Below the pieces are notes generated by a model. That model was not told the DNA's origin. It made no database searches and was given only the letters and a program-made list of their open reading frames with translations. Source: Clostridiales bacterium (GTDB lineage: Bacteria > Bacillota > Clostridia > HGM11327). Taken from it: a stretch of DNA of 46,098 nucleotides. Where the stretch lies: NCBI GenBank assembly GCA_015056385.1, contig SVGI01000004.1, forward strand, positions 1-46,098, read 5' to 3'. Positions 19,214-28,617 of the stretch are shown here, piece after piece (positions within the stretch are counted from its first letter, which is position 1; every line of letters starts with the position of its first letter). The position numbers were made by a program, and so were the translations under genes.

Positions 19214-19903
19214 TTATTCTGCCTTGTTGTGCTTACCGTTTACAAATTTGTACCCTACACCCCAAACAGTTTTGATATAATCGGAATTTTTATCAAGCTT
19301 ATTTCGCAAACCGTTTATGTTTACGGCAACAGTACCTATATCTCCGTACTCACCGCCCCATACACCCTTGAAAATCTGTTCTCTTGTTAAAACAGTACCG
19401 CTGTTTTCACTCATAAATGAAAGAAGCTGGAATTCTCTTGTGGATAAAAGTATTTTTTCCCCGCAGAGGAATACCTCCATAGTATCCTTGTTTATAACAA
19501 TATCACCTACTGAAAGAATATCGTCGTTGTTGGAGCGCTCCTCACGCCTTAGGTGCGCCTTTATACGTGCGGTAAGCTCTTCAACAACAAAGGGCTTTGT
19601 TATGTAGTCGTCCCCGCCGGCGTTAAGCCCCTCAATAGTATCGGGAGTACTGCTTTTTGCGGTGAGAAACAAAATAGGACATTTCGTTTTTTTACGTAAA
19701 ATACTGCAAAGCTCTATTCCGCTCATATCAGGGAGCATAATATCGAGAACTATAAGGGATATAACGCTGTCTGCCTCCTCAAATGCACGTACAGCGTCTG
19801 CCGCATTATGGGCGGTTATACAGCTTATACCCTCCTCCTCAAGAGCGTCGGCTATAAGCCCTGCAATATCTATATCATCGTCAACTATAAGAACCTTTTG
19901 CAT
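19214..19903 (-). CDS. OmpR-family response regulator
   Basis: Receiver domain VLIVDDDIDIAGLI, VLDIMLPDMSG; winged-helix C-terminus TVWGVGYKF. Confidence 0.96.
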   Translation of the reverse strand: MQKVLIVDDDIDIAGLIADALEEEGISCITAHNAADAVRAFEEADSVISLIVLDIMLPDMSGIELCSILRKKTKCPILFLTAKSSTPDTIEGLNAGGDDYITKPFVVEELTARIKAHLRREERSNNDDILSVGDIVINKDTMEVFLCGEKILLSTREFQLLSFMSENSGTVLTREQIFKGVWGGEYGDIGTVAVNINGLRNKLDKNSDYIKTVWGVGYKFVNGKHNKAE

Positions 19904-19904
19904 A

Positions 19905-20453
19905 TCAATTCTCCTTTTTAAGTAAGTAGCAGCTTGTATAGGTAATGGTAAGCGGGCCGTAATAATATGGAATATCGGAAAGCTCGCACACCTTGCTTAC
20001 CCATAAGCCGTATGCCTCCATGGATATAATAGCCTTGTCAGGAAATCTGCAGGGCTCCGGGTAAGCGCATTTTTCGCATACGGTGCAGGTGCCTGCGCCT
20101 AAAGGAAGCACGTTACCGTAGGATTCCTTAAGAAAGTCTGCCAGAGCCTGAAAGCTTTCCTTATGCTTTTTTGCTGTATCGGCAATGCTTTCAAAATCAA
20201 AATCATCCTCTTTTGTACCTGTTGTCTGCACTATTATACCGAAATCGTATTCCTTAAGCTTTGCTGCGCCCTCCTCAAGAGTACCGCACGCAGGCGGACA
20301 GCACCAATTCCTGCCGTAGCTTTGACATCTGTCTGCGCTGCACATTTCCCTAACCTCAGGCATTAAAACAAGAGCCTCAAGATTTAGGGGACCGGCGCTG
20401 CTAAAACCGAATTTTATGGCATTTTCAATATGCTTATCAACGTGGTATTTCAT
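19905..20453 (-). CDS. DUF2284 predicted metal-binding protein
   Basis: Cys-rich pattern MCSADRCQSYGRNWCCPPACG and GTCTVCEKCAYPEPCRFPDKA; C-terminal YYYGPLTITYTSCYLL. Confidence 0.88.
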   Translation of the reverse strand: MKYHVDKHIENAIKFGFSSAGPLNLEALVLMPEVREMCSADRCQSYGRNWCCPPACGTLEEGAAKLKEYDFGIIVQTTGTKEDDFDFESIADTAKKHKESFQALADFLKESYGNVLPLGAGTCTVCEKCAYPEPCRFPDKAIISMEAYGLWVSKVCELSDIPYYYGPLTITYTSCYLLKKEN

Positions 20454-20601
20454 AATACTTCTCCAATAACGGTATCAAGGATATAGTCAATTATATCACG
20501 CAATCAAGGGGTGTGCAATATTTCATAGTATTAAGAAATATTTATTTACAAACAGAAACTTATTTAATATAATAAATGCAAACCACTATGGAGGATTTAA
20601 A

Positions 20602-21921
20602 ATGAAGCTGACTTTTATGGGTGCGGGAAGCACAGTATTTGCAAGAAACGTTATAGGCGATTGCTTATGCTCAGAGGCGCTGAGGGACAGTGTTTTTGCA
20701 CTTTACGATATTGATGCAAAAAGGCTTGAGGAAAGTAAGGTTATACTCGAAGCTATAAGAAAAGCAAAGGGCGGTTTTGGTAAAATAGAATGCTACTGCG
20801 GTGTTGAAAACAGAAAAGACGCTTTGAGAGGTGCTGATTTTGTTGTTAATGCCATTCAGGTAGGTCTTTACGACCCATGTACAATTATAGACTTTGAAGT
20901 CCCCAAAAAGTACGGCTTAAGGCAGACTATTGCAGATACGTTGGGTATAGGCGGTATAATGCGCGCCTTGCGTACAATCCCCGTATTGCGTGATTTTGCA
21001 AGGGATATGGAGGAGGTTTGCCCCAACGCTCTTTTCCTTAACTACACAAACCCCATGGCGATGCTTACGGGCTTTATGCTCAGATACACAGGTGTTAAAA
21101 CGGTTGGCCTTTGCCACAGCGTTCAGGTATGCTCTGCAGGTCTTTTGGATCTTCTTGGCATGCAGGATAAGATTGAGGGAAGAAAGGAGCTTATTGCAGG
21201 TATCAACCATATGGGCTGGCTTCTTGAAATCAAGGATAAAAACGGTGTGGACCTTTACCCCGAAATCAAGGCTCGTGTTGAAGAGTACGTAAAGCAGGAT
21301 GTTTATTACGACAGAGTAAGGCTTGATTATATCCGTAATTTCGGTTATTATTGCACAGAATCAAGCGAGCATAACGCCGAATACAATATGTTCTATATAA
21401 AGAGTAAATATCCCGAGCTTATTGAAAAATTCAATATTCCTCTTGATGAATATATCCGCAGGTGTAAGCTTCAGATAAGCTTATGGAAGGATGAATACGA
21501 AACCATGCTTGAAAAGGGCGTAAAGGAGCATACACGCTCCAATGAATACGCCTCATGGATAATGGAGGCTATTGTTACAGGTAAGCCCATACAGATAGGC
21601 GGAAACGTTCTTAATACAGGCCACCTTATTACAAACCTTCCCGAGAATGCCTGTGTTGAGGTGCCCTGCCTTGTAAACGGCTACGGCGTACAGCCCTGCA
21701 GAGTTGGGGCTCTCCCTGTACAGTGCGCGGCTATGAATATGACAAACATCAACGTTCAGCTTCTCACAATAGAGGCGGCTGTAACGCAAAAGAAGGAGCA
21801 TATTTATCAGGCTGCAATGCTCGATCCCCATACGGGAAGCGAGCTTGATATTGATTCTATCAAGAAAATGGTTGACGAGCTTATTGAGGCTCACGGCGAT
21901 TATTTGCCTAAGTATAACTGA
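20602..21921 (+). CDS. Glycoside hydrolase family 4 (alpha-galactosidase/alpha-glucosidase/glucuronidase type)
   Basis: NAD-binding GAGSTVFARNVIGDCL; NYTNPMAMLT; GLCHSVQ; GINHMGWLLEI. Confidence 0.9.
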   Translation: MKLTFMGAGSTVFARNVIGDCLCSEALRDSVFALYDIDAKRLEESKVILEAIRKAKGGFGKIECYCGVENRKDALRGADFVVNAIQVGLYDPCTIIDFEVPKKYGLRQTIADTLGIGGIMRALRTIPVLRDFARDMEEVCPNALFLNYTNPMAMLTGFMLRYTGVKTVGLCHSVQVCSAGLLDLLGMQDKIEGRKELIAGINHMGWLLEIKDKNGVDLYPEIKARVEEYVKQDVYYDRVRLDYIRNFGYYCTESSEHNAEYNMFYIKSKYPELIEKFNIPLDEYIRRCKLQISLWKDEYETMLEKGVKEHTRSNEYASWIMEAIVTGKPIQIGGNVLNTGHLITNLPENACVEVPCLVNGYGVQPCRVGALPVQCAAMNMTNINVQLLTIEAAVTQKKEHIYQAAMLDPHTGSELDIDSIKKMVDELIEAHGDYLPKYN

Positions 21922-21942
21922 TACGAAATTTATAAGAGTACA

Positions 21943-21980
21943 AAAAAGCTCCGGGATATATATCTCGGAGCTTTACTTTT
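21943..21980. terminator. Bidirectional terminator between GH4 and EamA genes
   Basis: AAAAAAGCTCCGGGATATATATCTCGGAGCTTTACTTTTTT. Confidence 0.8.
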
Positions 21981-21996
21981 TTATGTAGATATTTTA

Positions 21997-22920
21997 TCAG
22001 AACGGATTACACAAAAGCACAACGGATATTATTCCAAGGATAACACCTATCCACTGCTTTAAGGAAAGCCTTTCCTTGAAAAGCACGATTACTGCAAGAA
22101 GGCTTAAAACAAGTCCGCCGCCGTTTACAATGGGGAAGAATACTGCGCTGGGCATAGCGCCTGAAAGGAAAAGGTTAAGCTTGTTGTTTGCCGCAACGCA
22201 TATACCGCTTATTACCATTATAAGTATGGGAAGAAATGCAATAACGGATTTCTTATTGATAACAGCAGTGCCTTCCTTCTGTTCGTTTTGATGCACCGTA
22301 GTTTTTTTCCTGCGTATAGACTGAACTATAAAGAAAACCGTTGACGTAAGGAATGAGAAAAGGAATGCGATTACAAGAAATGCATCAAGCTCACCTTTGT
22401 ATGCGCTGTTCTGATGCCATTTCTGCATAACGCCTATAAAGCCCGTGCAAATAAATGCTGCGGCGCAATACCCCAGCCACTTAAGAGACGCCTTTTTCTG
22501 GTTGCTCTTGAAATCAACTGAGAGAATTATACATGCAACCATAAGCACAATACCTATTATCTGTACAAATGAAATGGTTTCGTTCCAGATTATTACGCCG
22601 GAAAGCGTGGGAATAAGAGTGGAAAGAGAAATAATTACAGACGTGTAGGAGAATGGCCCTACCTCAAGTGCCTGCATATTTGTTATCTGCTGGATAAGCG
22701 TTACAAGCCCGAAAAGCAGAGCAAGAAGAATTGTAAACGTAGATGCAGACATATTCGTAGAAACCACGAAGAGGCATACAGCGGCAACTATGGAAACAAT
22801 TGCGTTATAAAGCTGATATGCTCTGGTGGAGTTTTCAAATCTGTCTGTAAGAAGCTTTTTAAGCATTCCGCCTACAAGCGCGGCGGACATAGAAATTACC
22901 AGAAGAATAGGGTTGCTCAT
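21997..22920 (-). CDS. EamA/DMT family transporter
   Basis: 10-TM DMT protein; start set at MSNPILLVISMSAALVGG (track extends to 22992 with an implausible N-terminus). Confidence 0.82.
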   Translation of the reverse strand: MSNPILLVISMSAALVGGMLKKLLTDRFENSTRAYQLYNAIVSIVAAVCLFVVSTNMSASTFTILLALLFGLVTLIQQITNMQALEVGPFSYTSVIISLSTLIPTLSGVIIWNETISFVQIIGIVLMVACIILSVDFKSNQKKASLKWLGYCAAAFICTGFIGVMQKWHQNSAYKGELDAFLVIAFLFSFLTSTVFFIVQSIRRKKTTVHQNEQKEGTAVINKKSVIAFLPILIMVISGICVAANNKLNLFLSGAMPSAVFFPIVNGGGLVLSLLAVIVLFKERLSLKQWIGVILGIISVVLLCNPF

Positions 22921-23011
22921 GATTTTAATTTCCTTTGCGGTTCGAGTTAGTAAATGGTTTATTATTATATCAAAAGACAATAATTTTTTCAATAAAATAT
23001 CAAAGGGGGTA

Positions 23012-23923
23012 TTACTGTATCCTATGCTCCCTTGCCCTGCGCTGGGGAAGCTGTACTAAAATAATAGCTGCAAACATAATCACACAGCCTATTATTTCGT
23101 TTAACACCATTGTTTCGTTAAGAATAATAACACCGGCTATAACTGCGAAAACAGATTCCAGGCTCATAAGGAGAGAGGCAATAGTGGGCTCTGTATGCTT
23201 CTGAGCAATTATCTGAAGCGTATAGCCCACACCACCCGAAAGAATACCGCAGTAGAGAATAGGCACAATAGCCGATACTATTTTATCCAGGCTGGGGGAT
23301 TCCGTAATAAACGCAAGTATAAACGATATTACCGCAGATGTTGCAAACTGTATTGCCGAAACCGTTACAGGGTCCCCCTTTGTGGCAAAGTGGTCACAGC
23401 AGAGAATGTGTCCGCTGAACATAAGGGCGCATATAAGTATGTAGATATCCCCGTTGGTTACTGTAAAGCCCTCCTTTACACAAAGAAGATACATTCCCAC
23501 TATTCCCAAGGCTACGGCAAGCCATACCCTTAAGGATATCTTTTTTCTGAAAATGAAAAAGCTTACTAACGGAACGAAAAGCATATACATAGCAGTTATA
23601 AAGCCTGCCTTACCTGCTGACGTGTAAACAAGGCCTATTTGCTGAAGCAGGCTTCCTGCAGTGAGAAACACGCCGCAGCATATACCGCCTATAATATTCG
23701 TTTTGCGTCTTTTTGAAGCGTCCTCAATATGTATTGGTTTGTTTTTTTTCTTCACAACAAGAGCAACAATTCCTACCATTATTGCAGAAAGCGTCATTCT
23801 CGAGGCAGCAAAGGTTATGGGCTCTATTTTATCCATACCCATACGCTGCCCTACGAAAGCCGTACCCCATATAAGGGCGGTTAATATAAGAAGTAGGTTT
23901 CCCATTATTCTTTTGTTTTTCAC
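23012..23923 (-). CDS. EamA/DMT family transporter
   Basis: LLILTALIWGTAFVGQRMGMDKIEPITFAASRM; two EamA repeats (LMSLESVFAVIAGVIILNE). Confidence 0.9.
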   Translation of the reverse strand: MKNKRIMGNLLLILTALIWGTAFVGQRMGMDKIEPITFAASRMTLSAIMVGIVALVVKKKNKPIHIEDASKRRKTNIIGGICCGVFLTAGSLLQQIGLVYTSAGKAGFITAMYMLFVPLVSFFIFRKKISLRVWLAVALGIVGMYLLCVKEGFTVTNGDIYILICALMFSGHILCCDHFATKGDPVTVSAIQFATSAVISFILAFITESPSLDKIVSAIVPILYCGILSGGVGYTLQIIAQKHTEPTIASLLMSLESVFAVIAGVIILNETMVLNEIIGCVIMFAAIILVQLPQRRAREHRIQ

Positions 23924-24064
23924 TAAACGAAAGCTTCCTTTCCTGCTTTGTGTATATTACGCAAAGCCACATTATATCACAAAATATTATGGAATACTAC
24001 GGGGATAAGCGTTATATAAGTCCGAAATGTTTTGCGGTAACTGTGGAGCATATGTAAAAACATA

Positions 24065-25504
24065 TCAGAATCTTATAGCCAGAATACCTGCCTTAGGTAT
24101 TGTTATGGGCTTTGTAATATCAATGCTTACGCTTGAAGGTGCTATGTTATCGGGGCTTTCAAATGTGTTGTATGCGCGTATATCCTCGTTATAAAGCAAT
24201 ATACCCTCTGCACCTTGAGGTATATCTGCCCCAACTCCCTCAAGAGATATTTTAACGTCCTCACTGCAGGATACATTACATATTGTGATTAAGGTTTTAC
24301 CATCCTTTACAGATGCAGAAGCGCTTATAGAATTCTCAAAGCTATGGTTATCTGTAATAATAAGCTCAATAGCCTCACCGCCCTGATGCTCCTTATACAT
24401 GTTGAAAACGTGGTATGTGGGAGTTGTAATACAATTTTCTCCCTCTGCCAGAAACAGAGAATGTATATTGTTTACAAGCTGAGCAATGTTTGCCATTTTG
24501 ATTTTTTCGCAGTTGTTGTTAAAGACGTTAAGGGTAAGTGCGGCAGTCATAGCATCTCGCATAGTGCTTTGCTGCTCGTAAAGCTTTGCCCCCTTGCTTG
24601 GTCCGGAGCCTGCAGGGTGCCAACAACCCCATTCATCTATAACAAGCTTAAGCTTATCCTCTTGATTATTCGCGCATATAATATTCCAGTTTTTATTGAT
24701 TATTTCGTCCATTATCACGGTTTGAGAAAGCACGTCATACCATTCCTTTTGAGTAAAATTTATAACGTTACCCAAATGCCCGTAATAGCAGTGCATGGAA
24801 TATCCGTCTGCGTGTACAGAACCTAAATTTTGCGCCAAAGTATTGGTCCAATGGTAATCTGCGCCGTTTTCTCCGCACATAAAAAGGCTTACGTTAGGTG
24901 CTGTATTTTTCATCACTGTTGAATATTTGCGGTATTCGTTTGTATAGTATTCAGGGGTCATATTTCCCCCGCCACCCCAGTTTTCGTTGCCTACACCCCA
25001 ATAAGGTATGTTAAAGGGCTGTGGATGTCCGTTTTTCTCGCGTTCCATAGCAAGGGTCGTTGTGCCTTGTGGTGAAAGGCAGTAATCCATCCAGTTGCGT
25101 ATGTCCATAGGTGTTGTACTTGTAAGGTTTGCGGCAAAATATGCCTTAGCACCAACGGCCTCACAAAAATCCATAAATTCATGAGTACCAACCTCGTTTG
25201 TTTCGTATTTACCGTCCTCATTTTTCCACCAGTTGGGGCGTATGGGTCTGTTATTACCTATACCGTCGCGCCAATCATAGGTTTCGGCAAAGCACCCGCC
25301 GGGCCAACGTATAACAGGTGCCTTTATCTCGCGAAGCTTTTCAACAATATACTTTCTGAAGCCCTTTATGTTGGGGATATGAGAGCCCTTACCCACCCAG
25401 ATACCGCCGTATATGACACCCCCTATATGCTCTGTAAAATGTCCGTATATTTCGGGGGCTATTGTTGCTATTTTCTTGGGATAGAGAATATATATTTTTT
25501 TCAC
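24065..25504 (-). CDS. Alpha-N-arabinofuranosidase, GH51
   Basis: IAPEIYGHFTEHIGGVIYGGIWVG; IRWPGGCFAETYDWRDGIG; YWGVGNENWGGGG acid/base region; LVIDEWGCWH nucleophile region. Confidence 0.93.
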   Translation of the reverse strand: MKKIYILYPKKIATIAPEIYGHFTEHIGGVIYGGIWVGKGSHIPNIKGFRKYIVEKLREIKAPVIRWPGGCFAETYDWRDGIGNNRPIRPNWWKNEDGKYETNEVGTHEFMDFCEAVGAKAYFAANLTSTTPMDIRNWMDYCLSPQGTTTLAMEREKNGHPQPFNIPYWGVGNENWGGGGNMTPEYYTNEYRKYSTVMKNTAPNVSLFMCGENGADYHWTNTLAQNLGSVHADGYSMHCYYGHLGNVINFTQKEWYDVLSQTVIMDEIINKNWNIICANNQEDKLKLVIDEWGCWHPAGSGPSKGAKLYEQQSTMRDAMTAALTLNVFNNNCEKIKMANIAQLVNNIHSLFLAEGENCITTPTYHVFNMYKEHQGGEAIELIITDNHSFENSISASASVKDGKTLITICNVSCSEDVKISLEGVGADIPQGAEGILLYNEDIRAYNTFESPDNIAPSSVSIDITKPITIPKAGILAIRF

Positions 25505-25605
25505 GGTAATTTCCTTTCGGGGAGAATTATTCCTGCAGATATGCGCGGTGTATGAATTTATTATGGATATTATACCATATATAGCGAAAAGCTTAAATAA
25601 AAAGA

Positions 25606-25632
25606 AAGCCCCTCACGCTGTGTGTGGGGCTG
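25606..25632 (-). terminator. Terminator after surface-protein gene (minus strand)
   Basis: Minus strand AGCCCCACAC-acagc-GTGAGGGGCTTTCTTTTT. Confidence 0.75.
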
Positions 25633-25647
25633 AATTATGCGCTGATT

Positions 25648-28533
25648 TTATCTTACGCACTTTTTCTTACTTGTGAATAATATAACAGCTATTGCAATTA
25701 TGCTTAAAGCCACGCCTATAATCCAAAGAAGAGGGTAAGCATTATCTCCCGTGATAGGTACTTTAACAGGAACAGGCTTCCACTTTGCATAAATTGTAAT
25801 ATCTCCTGCAGGCATTGTGGTGAATGTGTAAGCCTGGGTAAGCTCTTCGTCTGCATACCAGCCGTCGAAGATATAATCCTCAAGCGCGGGGTCTGCAGGC
25901 TGTGTTACTGCTGTGCCGAAATCCTGCGTGATGGGAGCAACGTTGCTTCCGCCGTTAGCGTTGAAGGTAATTGTGTAGCTGTTAACCTCCCAAAGTGCAT
26001 TAACAGTAAGTCCGTCAATGGGCATAGTTGTAGGAATCTCCTTATCCCAGCCCTTGAATGTATATCCATCCCTTGTGGGGTCAGTGGGTGCTGTTATGCT
26101 TGAGCCGAATGCCTGTGTAATGGGTGCGATAGCCGAGCCGCCGTCTGTATCGAAGGTGATAGTGTAATCGTTGGCCTCCCAAAGCGCCTTAACAGTAAGT
26201 CCGTCAATGGGCATAGTTGAGGGAATCTCCTTATCCCAGCCCTTGAATGTGTAGCCTTCTTTTGTGGGGTCAGCGGGTGCTGTTATGCTTGAGCCGAATG
26301 CCTGTGTAATGGGTGTGATAGCTGAGCCGCCGTCTGTATCGAAGGTGATAGTGTAGTCGTTAACCTCCCAAAGCGCCTTAACAGTAAGTCCGTCAATGGG
26401 CATAGTTGTAGGAATCTCCTTATCCCAGCCCTTGAATGTGTAGCCATCCTTTGTGGGATTGCTGGGTGCTGTTATGCTTGAGCCGAATGCCTGTGTAATA
26501 GGTGCGATAGCCGAGCCGCCGTCTGTATCGAATGTGATAGTGTAATCGTTGGCCTCCCAAAGCGCCTTAACAGTAAGTCCGTCAATGGGCATAGTTGTAG
26601 GAATTTCTTTATCCCAGCCCTTGAAGGTGTAGCCATCCTTTGTGGGGTCAGCGGGTGCTGTTACGCTTGAGCCGAATGCCTGTGTAATGGGTGCGATAGC
26701 CGAGCCGCCGTCTGTATCAAAGGTGATAGTGTAATCGTTAATCTCCCAAAGAGCCTTAACTGTAATTACGCTTCCGGGTATTATTGTGGGGATCTCCTTA
26801 TTCCAGCCTATAAACGTGTAGCCGTCCTTTGTGGGATTGGCGGGAACAGTTACAGCAGTGCCGAGAGTGCCTTCAACAGATGGGATAGCTGTGCCGCCGT
26901 CTGTATCAAATACTATAACGCTTGAAGCAGTGAAATTAGCCGAAGCAGCTCCGTTTCCTAAGAGAATCTTTTTGAGAACGTCCTCCCTTGTAGCGGTACT
27001 GTCAATAAGTAATTCTCTTGCAAGGTATTCATCAATATCCTCTATGCCTGAAACAGTACAATTCACAATGACAATGCCCTTCGTTGAGTTCGTTACGCAT
27101 TCTCCTATAAAATTTGAGCCTATAGGATCTGCATCACCGAGCTTTGTTGTGCCGAGAACCTCACAGCCTATGAATGATTGAACAGCAGGCTTGTTTGTAC
27201 CGCTAAGGGCATTATTTGTATTAACGTATGCCGCAAAGCCGCCAACGGTAGCTCCTGCAGAAGCTGTGATTTTAACGTCTGTTGATGTGTTGAGGAAGGT
27301 ACGGTTCTGGGCAGGATTAAATCCTCCTCTTCCGCCATATCCGTAATAAGTGGCTTCTGCTACAAATCCTCCGTATGTTCCGCCCAAGCCGTTGATTTCG
27401 CCCTGAACAGAGCATGAGTCGAAGCCTTTTATTGAATGGTGAACACCGTCTGTATCATCATACTCGTATTCTGTCATGGTTGCGTTAAGGGCTACGAATC
27501 CGCCAACTGAGGGAGAACCTGACGTAACGTTTATCTTAAGGTCTGTAAGGGAACAGTTTTTTGTAAACATGGAGTCGCCGTTATAATCCAGATTATAAGC
27601 CGTGAATCCTCCCACGTAGCTGTTTGTGCCGGATACGTTCATTGTAATATTGTATCCGTGTACGTTTTCAAAATAGCATACAAATACGGGGTTGTTTGTT
27701 AAATTTTCGGGTGTGGAGTCGCTCATCAATGTACCGGGGAGACAGTAATTCTGAATTGTTTTTGTAGGATCAGAATCGTTCTTTGCAGTGAAAAAGCTTG
27801 CTCTGGCATAGCCTGATACGGGATAAGTATAAGACTGAATCTGGCTGAACATACCGCCAATTTCGCCGCCTACTGCAGTTATTGTTACGTTACGGGCAAT
27901 AATATTTTTGAACTGCGATGTGTTTGCGCCGCCTGCAATAGCGCTTCCGCGACCGTTTATGATAACGTCTTCAACGGTAATGTTTTCAAGCACGTTATCG
28001 TGGAATGTATTACCTACAACAACACCTGTACCTGCTTTGGGATTTTCGATTTTAGCTTTTTTAATTGTGAAATCGTGTATATAAGAACCCTTACGTACAG
28101 AGTCAGCTCCGCCGTGCCCCACACGTCCGAACAAACCTGCTAATTTGCCTCCTGTAAGGTTGTTACCGTTTATATAAAGATTGGAAATTGTATGTCCGTT
28201 TCCATTAAATTCACCTATAAAATTAGCTTCATGGCTGTTGGTCTGTCCTCCGATAGGTGTCCAATGCCTGTTATCAAGGTCGATATCAGCGCATAGCTTT
28301 ATGGTCTTGTTCCAGAAACTTGTGTTAGCCTTTACAAGCTGTGCAAGGCCTGCAAGCTCCTCTGCAGTATGGATTTCGAATATCGTACCCTGTGGGGCAT
28401 CGGATATATACCAGCTTGTGTCTGCAGTGCCGTCCCACACGTCTGCTGTGCCTGCAGATGCAGGTGTTGCCACGTAGGGGAGAAGTGCAATGACTGCAGC
28501 AAGGGCAAGGACTATGGATAAAAGCTTTTTTAT
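25648..28533 (-). CDS. Secreted, cell-wall-anchored InlB B-repeat (Listeria-Bacteroides repeat) surface protein; apparent ATA start
   Basis: In-frame signal peptide (ATA)KKLLSIVLALAAVIALLPYVATPASA extends the track ORF (28473) to 28533; SD GGAGG 8 nt upstream of ATA; beta-helix/GLUG-like N-terminal region; six FDTDGG...GYTFKGW repeats; C-terminal VPITGD + TM + KKK. Confidence 0.8.
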   Translation of the reverse strand: MKKLLSIVLALAAVIALLPYVATPASAGTADVWDGTADTSWYISDAPQGTIFEIHTAEELAGLAQLVKANTSFWNKTIKLCADIDLDNRHWTPIGGQTNSHEANFIGEFNGNGHTISNLYINGNNLTGGKLAGLFGRVGHGGADSVRKGSYIHDFTIKKAKIENPKAGTGVVVGNTFHDNVLENITVEDVIINGRGSAIAGGANTSQFKNIIARNVTITAVGGEIGGMFSQIQSYTYPVSGYARASFFTAKNDSDPTKTIQNYCLPGTLMSDSTPENLTNNPVFVCYFENVHGYNITMNVSGTNSYVGGFTAYNLDYNGDSMFTKNCSLTDLKINVTSGSPSVGGFVALNATMTEYEYDDTDGVHHSIKGFDSCSVQGEINGLGGTYGGFVAEATYYGYGGRGGFNPAQNRTFLNTSTDVKITASAGATVGGFAAYVNTNNALSGTNKPAVQSFIGCEVLGTTKLGDADPIGSNFIGECVTNSTKGIVIVNCTVSGIEDIDEYLARELLIDSTATREDVLKKILLGNGAASANFTASSVIVFDTDGGTAIPSVEGTLGTAVTVPANPTKDGYTFIGWNKEIPTIIPGSVITVKALWEINDYTITFDTDGGSAIAPITQAFGSSVTAPADPTKDGYTFKGWDKEIPTTMPIDGLTVKALWEANDYTITFDTDGGSAIAPITQAFGSSITAPSNPTKDGYTFKGWDKEIPTTMPIDGLTVKALWEVNDYTITFDTDGGSAITPITQAFGSSITAPADPTKEGYTFKGWDKEIPSTMPIDGLTVKALWEANDYTITFDTDGGSAIAPITQAFGSSITAPTDPTRDGYTFKGWDKEIPTTMPIDGLTVNALWEVNSYTITFNANGGSNVAPITQDFGTAVTQPADPALEDYIFDGWYADEELTQAYTFTTMPAGDITIYAKWKPVPVKVPITGDNAYPLLWIIGVALSIIAIAVILFTSKKKCVR
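25984..26739 (-). repeat. Four near-identical 189-bp tandem coding repeats (63 aa each)
   Basis: Units begin NDYTITFDTDGGSAI.PITQAFGSS and end GLTVKALWEx; boundaries at 25984, 26173, 26362, 26551; divergent flanking units at about 25774-25983 and 26740-26928. Confidence 0.92.
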
Positions 28534-28558
28534 GAGAAAAACCTCCGCTTTAAGAGTG

Positions 28559-28599
28559 GTACCGTATATTGCGGTACACGAACGCTATAATATGCGTTC
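28559..28599 (-). promoter_or_regulatory. Two tandem hairpins in the surface-protein gene leader
   Basis: Minus strand GAACGC-atattata-GCGTTC, GT, GTACCG-caatata-CGGTAC, 9 nt upstream of the SD-containing AAAGCGGAGG segment. Confidence 0.6.
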
Positions 28600-28617
28600 T
28601 GTTATTTGGTGGGTATC

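Noticed and set aside
22921-22992. N-terminal extension of EamA protein to 22992
   Set aside because: Extension MKKLLSFDIIINHLLTRTAKEIK precedes a typical DMT start and lies in the A/T-rich intergenic region; ATG at 22920 preferred.
25984-26739. CRISPR-like periodic repeats
   Set aside because: Period of 189 bp with no unique spacers; coding tandem repeats of an InlB-type protein.
28178-28480. 98-aa plus-strand ORF within the surface-protein gene
   Set aside because: Antisense frame of a well-supported CDS.
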